The translations under genes and the position numbers were made by a program. Below the pieces are notes generated by a model. The model saw nothing but the letters and a program-made list of their open reading frames with translations, searched no databases and was not told where the DNA came from. 34,864 nucleotides of DNA from Leptolyngbya sp. PLA1 (lineage in GTDB: Bacteria > Planctomycetota > Phycisphaerae > Phycisphaerales > UBA1924): the NCBI GenBank assembly GCA_021405315.1, contig QWIH01000039.1, positions 1 to 34,864 of the forward strand, given 5' to 3'. Shown here in pieces: positions 25,320 to 32,726 of this stretch. Every line of letters starts with the position of its first letter. The first letter of the stretch is position 1.

Positions 25320-25341
25320 GGCGACGGGGAAACCCGCCGCC
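25320..25341 (+). terminator. GAAA-tetraloop hairpin between secretin and TPR lipoprotein genes
   Basis: GGCGACGGG and CCCGCCGCC form a 9-bp stem with one mismatch, closed by a GAAA (GNRA) tetraloop. It begins 15 bp after the secretin stop. A short pyrimidine run with TTT follows, but no full T tract. It may be a partial terminator or an mRNA-stability element that sets the ratio of the two proteins. Confidence 0.4.
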
Positions 25342-25411
25342 CCGCCTTTCTCGCCTCTCCCCCTCACCAGCGCCCGCCTCACCCGGGCCAGACACGAAAG
25401 CGAGCCCCCCC

Positions 25412-26656
25412 ATGTCGATCCTCGCCCGCACCGCACGCCCCGCCCGCGCCCTGACCCTCAGGGTTCTCGGAACCTGCCTCGTCGCGTCGCTCGCCCTCGG
25501 CGCCTGCGCCCGACACGGCAAGCACACCACCGCCCAGATCAACCTCGCCACCCAGCGCATGGCGGAGCTCAAGAGCGCCACCGAGTACCAGATGGCCAAC
25601 CAGGCCTTCCTCGCCGGCGACCTCGACAAGGCCCTCAAGCACGTCAACTTCTCTCTCGAACTCAACCCCGGGATCGCCAAGACCCACGTCCTCAAGGGAC
25701 GCGTCCTCCTCGAGATGAGCAAGATCGAGGAATCCTCCGCCTCCCTCCAGCAGGCCGCCTCCATCGACGCCTCCAACGTCGACGCCGCCTACTACCAGGG
25801 CCTGCTCGCCGAACGCATCGACCGCAAGGAAGAGGCGCTCGCCCACTACACCCGCGCCAACGAGCTCGACGCGACCAACCCCCAGTACGCCATCGCCGCC
25901 GCCGAGATGCTCGTCGCCCTCGGTCGGTCCGACGAGGCCCACGCGTTCCTCACCGACCGCCGCGAGCAGTTCGACCACAGCGCCGGGGTGCGCCAGACCC
26001 TCGGGCACATCGCCCTGCTCCGCAACGACGCGACGACCGCCGCCCGCCTCTTCTCCGAGGCTCGGCTCCTCGCCCCGGACGACACCTCCATCGTCGAGGA
26101 CCTCATCCGCGCCCAGATCGCCACCGGCGACTTCGGACAGGCCGAGTTCAACCTCGCCCGACTCCTCGCCGCCCCCAGGAACAAGGACCGCCGCGACCTC
26201 CTCCAGATGCGCGCCCGCTGCCTCGTGCAGATCGAGCGCCCCGTCGAGGCCCGCGACATCCTCCTCGCCCTCACCCGCGACGACGCCGCCGCCGCCGACC
26301 CACAGACCTGGATCTTCCTGGGCCAGACCGCCGTCGCACTCCGGGACATGCCCCGAGTGAGGCTCGCCTCCACCCGGGCCATCGCCCTCGCCCCCCGCAA
26401 CGCCGACGGCTATGTCCTCCGCGCCATCTACCAGAAGAACTCCGGCAACCCCGAGGCCGCCGAGGCCACGCTCCAGGAAGCCGTCCGCCTCAACCCCACC
26501 TGCGAAAACCTCATCCTCCTCGGGCTCACCCAGCAGGAGCTGGGCAAGGCCACCGACGCCGCCGCCACCTTCAAGGCCGCCGCCGCCGCCGACCCCACCG
26601 ACCCCCGCGCCGAGAAGCTCCTCGCCGCGTTCGGCTCCCAGGACGTCACGCCCTGA
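25412..26656 (+). CDS. TPR-repeat lipoprotein, possible secretin partner
   Basis: A 414-residue lipoprotein. The signal peptide ends in a lipobox L29-G-A-C32, so Cys32 should be lipidated. After a short linker the chain is made of repeated TPR units with the usual A-x-G-x-[FYL]-x-A and closing P signatures (for example AFLAGDLDKALKHVNFSLELNPG and KNSGNPEAAEATLQEAVRLNP); I see about nine or ten. Lipidated TPR proteins such as PilF/PilW and Tgl are pilotins that help secretins reach or assemble in the outer membrane. This gene lies 107 bp downstream of a secretin gene, so such a role is plausible but not proven. Confidence 0.85.
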   Translation: MSILARTARPARALTLRVLGTCLVASLALGACARHGKHTTAQINLATQRMAELKSATEYQMANQAFLAGDLDKALKHVNFSLELNPGIAKTHVLKGRVLLEMSKIEESSASLQQAASIDASNVDAAYYQGLLAERIDRKEEALAHYTRANELDATNPQYAIAAAEMLVALGRSDEAHAFLTDRREQFDHSAGVRQTLGHIALLRNDATTAARLFSEARLLAPDDTSIVEDLIRAQIATGDFGQAEFNLARLLAAPRNKDRRDLLQMRARCLVQIERPVEARDILLALTRDDAAAADPQTWIFLGQTAVALRDMPRVRLASTRAIALAPRNADGYVLRAIYQKNSGNPEAAEATLQEAVRLNPTCENLILLGLTQQELGKATDAAATFKAAAAADPTDPRAEKLLAAFGSQDVTP

Positions 26657-26694
26657 GCCGGCGCCCCGGACCCTCCGACCCCAAAAACAAAACT

Positions 26695-26730
26695 CCCCGG
26701 GACGGGCCCGTGAGGGGGCTTGTCCCGGGG
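26695..26730. terminator. Bidirectional intrinsic terminator between TPR lipoprotein gene and tig
   Basis: CCCCGGGAC (26695-26703) pairs with GTCCCGGGG (26722-26730) around an 18-base loop. On the plus strand it is followed by GTTTGTCTTTGTT; on the minus strand by an AGTTTTGTTTTT-like run. It therefore can end transcription of both convergent genes, 38 bp after one stop and 22 bp after the other. Confidence 0.85.
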
Positions 26731-26752
26731 GTTTGTCTTTGTTCGAGGCGGC

Positions 26753-28132
26753 TTAGTTCTTCCCCGCCTCGTCCTTCATCAGCTTGTTGAACTCTTCCGC
26801 CGGCATCTCCGTCACCGACGCCTTGTTCAGCAGCGAGTCCAGCGTCTTGGCCTCGCGGATGTGCTGGAACACCTCGTTGATCTGGCGGGTCTGGATCAGC
26901 TCCGCACGCAACTGCTCCGGCCTCACGTTCCGCTGGAACGCCATCTGCGCGATCCGCTGGTTCACCTCGATGTCGTGAACCGTCACCTTCAGCTCCTCCG
27001 CGATCCGGAACAGAATGAAGAACGTCTTGAGGTCGCGCGTCGCCTGCGCCGACGACGCCGTCCGCAGGTCCGCCATGTGCTCCTCGATCTTGTGCGCGTC
27101 CACCCCGCGGTGCATCAGCTCCATCCGCCGCCGCGCCAGCGTGCGCGACGACTGCGTCGTCGACAGCCGCTTGGGCAGCTCCATCTTCACCGTGTCCAGC
27201 AGGTGCTTGGCCACCTGCTGGTGCATCACCTGCTGCTGCTGGATCTTCACGCGCTCCGCCAGCCGCGCCTTGATCGTCTCCTTCAGCTTCTCCTCGTTCT
27301 CGAAGCCGTACATCTGCACGATCTGCTCCGTCGGCGCGGGGATGATCCGGTCCACACGCTCCGCGTGGAACGTGATCGTCAGGTTCGCGTTGCGGATGCC
27401 CTCCACCTCGTGCTGCTCGGGGCCCTTCGCCTTGATCGTCACGTCCGACCCGGGCTTGGGTGCGCCAAGCTGCTTGTCGAAGTCCTCCACGACGATCCCC
27501 AGGATCATCCCCTTGCCCTTCTTGTCCGCCGTGGGCTTCTGCACCACCGCGCCCTTCAGGTTGTAGAACTCCGTCCCCTTGTCATCCTTCATCACCGCGT
27601 GACCCGTGATGTAGTCGCCCGCCTCCGCCACCTCGCGGGACTCCAGCGAGCCCTCGTTGATGCACAGCTTCTTCACCTCGTCCGCCACCATCTCGTCCGT
27701 CACCTCGAACACCGGCTTCTTGACCGGAATCCCGTCCAGCGACGGCAGGTCGAACTCGGGCAGCACCTCCACCTCCACCTCGAACGAGAACGCCTTCCCG
27801 TCCTCGATCTCCAGCTTCGGCAGGCTCTCCGACGCCACATCGCCCACCACCCGCAGCTTGTGCTCCTCGATCGCCTTGTTCAGCGCCATCGACACCAGCT
27901 CGTTCTTCGCTTCCTTCCGCATCGCGCTGCCGAACCGCTTCTCCACGAGCCACTTCGGCACCCGACCCTTCCGGAACCCCGGCAACTGCGCCTCCACCGC
28001 CAGCGTGTCCAGCGAGCCCCGAAGCTTCTCCGCCACGGTGTCCGCGGGGATCTCAATCGACACGAGTTTCGCGCTCGGGCCCGCGTCCTTGATCTGGACC
28101 TTGTTCGGACGCTCCGCTGTGCTGGTGGACAT
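26753..28132 (-). CDS. tig: Trigger factor
   Basis: A 459-residue ribosome-associated chaperone that meets nascent chains at the tunnel exit. The ribosome-binding signature is present at 52-59 (GFRKGRVP) in the N-terminal domain. The middle region (about 170-265) aligns with the FKBP-like domain in position but is weakly conserved: the usual FxGG...PGFEE..GM pattern is replaced by YNLKGAVV...VVEDFDKQLGA, so prolyl isomerase activity is doubtful. The long helical C-terminal domain is typical. The start at 28132 has AAGG six bases upstream; the upstream in-frame start at 28201 adds non-homologous residues. The usual clpP-clpX neighbours are not seen here. Confidence 0.92.
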   Translation of the reverse strand: MSTSTAERPNKVQIKDAGPSAKLVSIEIPADTVAEKLRGSLDTLAVEAQLPGFRKGRVPKWLVEKRFGSAMRKEAKNELVSMALNKAIEEHKLRVVGDVASESLPKLEIEDGKAFSFEVEVEVLPEFDLPSLDGIPVKKPVFEVTDEMVADEVKKLCINEGSLESREVAEAGDYITGHAVMKDDKGTEFYNLKGAVVQKPTADKKGKGMILGIVVEDFDKQLGAPKPGSDVTIKAKGPEQHEVEGIRNANLTITFHAERVDRIIPAPTEQIVQMYGFENEEKLKETIKARLAERVKIQQQQVMHQQVAKHLLDTVKMELPKRLSTTQSSRTLARRRMELMHRGVDAHKIEEHMADLRTASSAQATRDLKTFFILFRIAEELKVTVHDIEVNQRIAQMAFQRNVRPEQLRAELIQTRQINEVFQHIREAKTLDSLLNKASVTEMPAEEFNKLMKDEAGKN

Positions 28133-28374
28133 GGACGACCTTCTCCGGCTTGCTGGCACGCCCCGGGGGCGCTGCCTGGGTTGACTCTCCCCGTCCGGCA
28201 CTTCACCGGTTGCTGGGGGTGGTGGGGGGGAAGGGTACGCCGCCCAACCCCGCGTTTCACCCCCTCACGCATCCCAACCCTTCCCCCGCCCTCGCACGCC
28301 CACTTCGCGCAAACCCCTTCCTTCCGGTACACTGCCTCCGCCGTCCTTTCTCCCGCACCACGCAGGGCCGCACC

Positions 28375-29941
28375 ATGACTTTCTCCACCCGCCTCCTGGC
28401 TCTCGCCCTCCTCGCCGGCGCCGCCAGCACCACCACCACGCTCGCCGAGCCAGACTCCTCCGGCCTCACCGCCGTCATCGACGGCAAGGAGACCCCGGCC
28501 CCCGACCTCGCCATGGGCGATCCCGCCATCGTCCGGGCCATCATCGAGGAAGGCCGCGACCGAAACCAGGTCATGCAGCACCTCCGCCACCTCACCCAGA
28601 ACATCGGCCCACGCCTCACCCACAGGCCGCGTCCTCCAGCCCCGCGAAGACAAAGACGACGACGGCAACGTCACCACCTCCTACGACCCCATCCGCGACC
28701 TCGAGTTCTCCACCTCCTCCTGGACCTTCGGCACCGACGGGCCCCTCCGCGCCAAGGTCGTCAAAGAGCCCACCACCCCGGAAGAGCTCGACAAGGTCAA
28801 GGACTCACTCTCCGGCGCCTGGGTCCTCATCGGCCCCAGCCAGCGCGTCGGCGTCCGCGGCTTCCGCGGCGCCGTCTCCGCCAGATACGAAATCCGCAAG
28901 GCCGCCGCCAAAAAGGCCGCCGAAGGCGTCGATCCCGCTTCCATGTCCGTCCAGGAACGCGTCGCGCTCCTCCCGGTCGCTGGCTACATCTCCACCTCAC
29001 GCGATGAACGCGTCTGGACCGGCGGCGTCAACGGCTGGCGAGAGCTCAACCTCGACGAGCTCCCAAAGGCCCCCCACACCGTCATCCGCGGCAGCGACTA
29101 CGACTTCATCAACTCCCGCCTCGCCGACGGCGAGTCCATCGAGATCGAGTTCAACCTCCAGCACACCTTGACCCCGGGCCCCATCGACTGCCACAACACC
29201 ATCGCCGAAATCCCCGGCACCACCTGGCCAGAGCAGGTCGTCATCATCGGCGCACACCTTGATTCCTGGGACGGCCCCGGCTCCCAGGGAACCACCGACA
29301 ACGGCACCGGCTCCTCCGTCACCCTCGAAGCCGCTCGCATCCTCATGGCCGTCGGCGCCAAGCCCAAGCGCACCATCCGCTTCATCAACTTCACCGGCGA
29401 AGAGCAGGGCCTCCTCGGCTCAAAGGGCTACGTCGACCTCCACAAGGACGACATGCCCAACGTCTCCTGCGTCTTCGTCGACGATGGCGGCACCAACTAC
29501 GAAGGCGGCCTCGGTGCACCCGCCAAAATGGTCGAGATGCTCGCCGCCGCCACCGCCCCAGTCAACAACGTCTTCTATTCCGACACCGATAAGAAGTTCC
29601 TCAACGTCAACGTCCACACCATCAAGCGACGCATGCCCGCCTCCGGCGGCTCGGACCACTCCTCCTTCAACTCCGTCGGCGTCCCCGGTTTCTTCTGGGA
29701 TGAAGTCGGCCGCGCCGACTACGGCTACGGCTGGCACACCCAGCACGACAAGCTCGACCTCGCCATCGAGGAATACCTCCGCCAGTCCTCCACCTGCGCC
29801 GCCGTCACCGCGTACCGCCTCGCCTGCGCAGACACCCTCCTCCCACGCCCCGGCCCCGAAGACAAAGACGAGGAATCCGAAAACACACCCGCCCGCGCCC
29901 CACGCGAAGGCCGATCCAGGCCCCGCCAGCAGGGCGAGTAA
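28375..29941 (+). pseudogene. M28-family metallopeptidase gene broken by frameshift and apparent internal deletion
   Basis: The first part (ATG 28375, AGGG seven bases upstream) gives a signal peptide and a normal M28-type N-terminus up to IGPRLT near 28618. That frame then turns into Arg/Pro/His-rich nonsense and stops at 29007. The +1 frame resumes clean family-like sequence at about 28622 (TGRVLQP) and runs to 29941. In related peptidases IGPRLT is followed by some 35-40 residues before the WTGR segment, so a block appears to be missing as well. The catalytic domain downstream is intact: GAHLDSWD, TTDNGTGSS, FTGEEQGLLGS and WHTQHDKLDL carry the two-zinc ligands. It is either a recent pseudogene or a sequencing/assembly error. 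Confidence 0.75.
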
Positions 29942-30040
29942 CACCGTGCCCTCGTGGCGGCACCCCTCTCGTCGCGGTACCGCGCCTTGGTGTCACCCTC
30001 GCCGCGTCGCACCGCGCCCGAGAACGGTGTGACAACGGCC

Positions 30041-30154
30041 GGTCTGCCACGGAACGGCTGCAATGCCGTGGAACGGCAGGTCTGCCACGGAACGGCAGGC
30101 GTGCCACCGGACGGCAGGTATGCCACGGAGCGGCAGCAATGCCACGGAACGCGC
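30041..30154. repeat. Six tandem 19-nt hairpin units
   Basis: Six head-to-tail units of 19 nt with the pattern ggtcTGCCacGGAACGGCA, each with one to five differences. TGCC and GGCA at the ends of the core are complementary; in the second unit the match is TGCCGT/ACGGCA around GGA. It sits in the 340-bp gap 29942-30281, in which I see no gene. A diverged 110-bp repeat follows at 30167. Confidence 0.85.
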
Positions 30155-30166
30155 CTTCGCTCCGCG

Positions 30167-30276
30167 GCTGCGGGCTCTCCGACACCCGTGCCACCGACCT
30201 CGCCCGCATCAAACTCGGCGGTCGCCGTGCGAACGTCCGTCGCATGTCAGGAGTTGTCAACCGTGCCACGCCCGCA
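30167..30276. repeat. 110-bp repeat, copy A
   Basis: This segment aligns without gaps to 31138-31247 with about 70% identity (77 of 110 positions by hand count). The best-kept parts are CGGCGG, GAGTTGTC and the final CCACGCCCGC. It ends 5 bp from the 3' end of the minus-strand gene 30282-30935. Confidence 0.8.
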
Positions 30277-30281
30277 TGTCA

Positions 30282-30935
30282 TCACCTCTTGGTCCAGGCA
30301 CCGGCGAACTCGCCCACCAACAGCAAGATCCAGGTCCAGGTCCAGCACAGAGGCAGCACGTGCAGGATCAGGAAGCCACCAGGAGGGAACTTGGTTCCAA
30401 CTACTTCGAGCATCGCCCTGTGTAGAGGGTCTCGCCGCTTGAGGTGCTGCAGCAGGAATGCGACTCGCTCACCAATGACCCAGCATGCGAGCATGGGGAT
30501 GAGCGTGATCAGCAATCCAGACGCTGAGACGGTGACAACAAACCGAGGGTAGTCCATAGCTTGGCTGATGCCTGCAAGCAGTGCGGACTCCGCAACCATC
30601 CAAAATGCAATGCGCTGATGAAGCAAGCTGTCGGCGTGTCGAAAAGTACCTACGACGTGATCAATGGACGGTTCCGGCATGACAGATTGTCGCAGCTGTG
30701 TCTCGCCTGCAGTGAATCGTTGTCGGGATCGATGCTTGAGCCATGAGTACAGCAAGAGATGTACGACCGTACCTGCGACAAGGAACGGCAGCGATGGAAC
30801 AACCACTGGCGCCAAAGTTCCCTGGGACGATGGAATCCAGCAGATCGAGAATACGCCAATCACCGTGAGGTAAAAGAGCGTGGCAAAGTCAAACAACCGT
30901 CGCAACTGAGTAAGCCGTATTCGCCCGCGGATCAT
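30282..30935 (-). CDS. Multi-pass membrane protein, unknown function
   Basis: A 217-residue protein with four or five hydrophobic segments: about 18-38, 44-65, 108-127 (with an acidic residue in WMVAESALLAG), 131-162, and 185-212. Charged loops separate the first two from the rest. I do not recognise the family. Small multi-pass proteins of this kind occur both as housekeeping unknowns and in defence islands, and nothing here decides between them. AGGGG lies nine bases upstream of the ATG. Codon use is clearly less G/C-biased at third positions than in the neighbouring core genes, suggesting acquisition from elsewhere. Its 3' end abuts copy A of the 110-bp repeat. Confidence 0.7.
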   Translation of the reverse strand: MIRGRIRLTQLRRLFDFATLFYLTVIGVFSICWIPSSQGTLAPVVVPSLPFLVAGTVVHLLLYSWLKHRSRQRFTAGETQLRQSVMPEPSIDHVVGTFRHADSLLHQRIAFWMVAESALLAGISQAMDYPRFVVTVSASGLLITLIPMLACWVIGERVAFLLQHLKRRDPLHRAMLEVVGTKFPPGGFLILHVLPLCWTWTWILLLVGEFAGAWTKR

Positions 30936-31045
30936 GAGAGTTATCCCCTAAGTGCAGGTGTGCCTCCTGGCGGGCCGATAGAATCCAGTTTCACCATAGG
31001 CGTCGGATTCGAGCCGGCGTGACACCTCCCAACATCCCATTGGCA

Positions 31046-31083
31046 GGCGTGGCACGGAACGGCAGGTGCGGCACAGTGTGCCC
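31046..31083. repeat. Two diverged 19-nt units
   Basis: The first unit (31046-31064) ends in the same GGAACGGCA as the units at 30041-30154. The second (31065-31083) contains a 13-base palindrome GGCACA-G-TGTGCC at 31070-31082. They lie in the 324-bp gap 30936-31259, which contains no gene that I can support. Confidence 0.65.
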
Positions 31084-31137
31084 TCCCATCCGCTGACGTG
31101 CCGGCGGGCGTGGCACAGCATGCCTCCCAGTGCCGCC

Positions 31138-31247
31138 GCTGTCGGCTCTGCGACATCTGAACAGCCGACCTTGCCGGCCTGCAGTACGGCGGACGCCGAG
31201 CGGCCTTCCGCGCCACGTCACGAGTTGTCCGCTATTCCACGCCCGCC
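31138..31247. repeat. 110-bp repeat, copy B
   Basis: This is the direct-repeat partner of 30167-30276, about 70% identical without gaps. It ends 12 bp from the 3' end of the minus-strand gene at 31260. Both copies thus sit in the same orientation and position relative to a gene. Confidence 0.8.
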
Positions 31248-31259
31248 CCGCCGTCTTCA

Positions 31260-32567
31260 CTAGTCCTGATAGGTGACCCGAACGACATCCCGGATTGTCG
31301 AGGCGGCCTCCTCTTGAACGCTGAACCACATGGTGCCGCTGCGAGCGAGCGAAGTGCTGTACACAACAAGCTGGTTGCAAGCACTCGGTTCGGACATGAA
31401 CGGATCCACGAACACCTTTCCGAGGAGCCAGACGTGGCTACCGAATCGAACCCGGTATCCGTAGTGACCCTTGATGCCGGTCGACCAGAATCGCGGAGTA
31501 TCTCCGCGAGTGAGATGGTCCTTCAGAAGTGCCAACGGCCCCTCGATCTCCCCACTCCAGGGAGCATGCACGATCCCCTTCCACTGGTTCTCGATCCTCG
31601 CGAGCACGTCGTCGGATTGCAGTTGTTCTGAATTGGCCTGGAAAGGGTTGCGGGCGAAGAGGGCGGCAACCTCGGACTCAGCAAACGAGTCCGTGCGGAT
31701 CACCTCGCGCCCGTAGCCCTCAGTGGGGTTCTGCGGCTTCTCAATGACCGATGTGCCATGTTCGAGGGCATCACGATGCCGATACGGACGAGTGTCGTTT
31801 GGGACGCGAGACAGCATGAGTTCGCCCGTCTTGGCGTTGATGGATGCAGCCAGTTCTGGGCACCCCTCGGGCGGTGAAAGGCGGCTATTGGGGTCGCGTG
31901 CCGCCGACCGCGCCGTTGGCACTGACGACAGCCACGCAAGTTCCTTCGGCACAATGAATGATAGCGTTTCTCCAAGTGGCAGTTCGATCGGCGTGTGTCG
32001 GTCGGGCCAGACGGTAATTGAGACCGCGCGGATTGAATCGACCTCGCGACTGTCGCTCAGCGGTCTACCCTGGCTATCAAAGGCTTGGCACTTCACGCCA
32101 AGCCCCAAGAGGCCTCCCAATGCCCGTCCGGCAAGGTCGATCCCGCCATGGGAACTCTTGATCCAATCGGACTTGTCGCGAACCAAGGTGGCTTCAGTGC
32201 AACCCATACTGGACAAGATCTCGGCACATTCGAGCATTGAATCTAGATGAGGCTTCTCTGTCTCGGAGCCGACCTCGGCAACTGTCGGCACGCTCTCCAC
32301 TTGGTTTAGTAACGCATCACGCTCCGTCCTCAGCGCGGCGTACTGCTTCCTGAGCTGACCCTGCTTCGCGGAAAGCGGCGCCGTGTCAAGGCCCTCGGCC
32401 TTCGCCTTCATCATCAGGCATTGCTTCTCTTCGAGCTCTTGACCCAGCCGACTGACCTGCGCCTCGAGGTCCTGCAGACGGGCCGTTAACTTGGACTGAG
32501 CCGAGGCTGCTGCCTCATGGTCCGACTTGCGGTTGCGATAGAAGGCTTCGATGTTGGTTCACTCCAT
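31260..32567 (-). pseudogene. Coiled-coil protein gene of unknown function with in-frame TGA as third codon
   Basis: The longest uninterrupted frame starts at ATG 32414 (384 residues). However, strongly coiled-coil coding sequence continues upstream in the same frame for 48 codons (AFYRNRKSDHEAAASAQSKL, then LQDLEAQVSRLGQELEEKQ). It ends at ATG-GAG-TGA, where ATG 32567 has GGGAG seven bases upstream. The only interruption is the TGA at 32561-32559, third codon. A TGG (Trp) would restore a 435-residue protein. Without readthrough, translation would have to start internally at 32414, where the ribosome site is poor. The C-terminal 270 residues are mixed alpha/beta with no family I recognise. 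Third codon positions are less GC-rich than in core genes. Confidence 0.6.
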
Positions 32568-32726
32568 GCACCGTCTCCCGTGTAGCCGAGATGATACGAC
32601 ATCCGGCCAGCGTGCCCCTCCCCAACGACCCATCGCCTCTTCTCGCCGTGCCACCGGGGGCGGCGGGCTTTGACGCCCTCCCCAGTGCCCGCCGATTGAC
32701 CCCCGACAGGCCGCCCCCGCGCCCCC

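Noticed and set aside
24162..25436. A minus-strand open frame of 424 codons within the secretin gene.
   Set aside because: It is Gly/Val/Asp-rich shadow composition; the secretin on the other strand is unmistakable.
30041..30154. A CRISPR array.
   Set aside because: The 19-nt units are directly tandem and imperfect, with no spacers, and there are no cas genes in the window.
29954..30442. Small plus-strand open frames over the repeat region.
   Set aside because: They are Arg/Pro/Thr-rich, cross the tandem repeat and the membrane protein gene, and lack ribosome sites.
31001..31017. A tRNA gene or tRNA-derived attachment site on the minus strand, from a T-arm-like CGGCTCGAATCCG.
   Set aside because: Only a T-loop-like motif with a mismatched stem is seen; no acceptor, D or anticodon arm can be drawn.
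30167..31247. Integron attC sites following gene cassettes.
   Set aside because: The gene-plus-repeat layout is similar, but the RYYYAAC/GTTRRRY core pair and the long imperfect palindrome are not visible, and no integrase is present.
32559..32561. Selenocysteine at the in-frame TGA.
   Set aside because: Position three of a coiled-coil protein makes no chemical sense for selenocysteine and I see no SECIS-like hairpin right after it; mutation or error is simpler.
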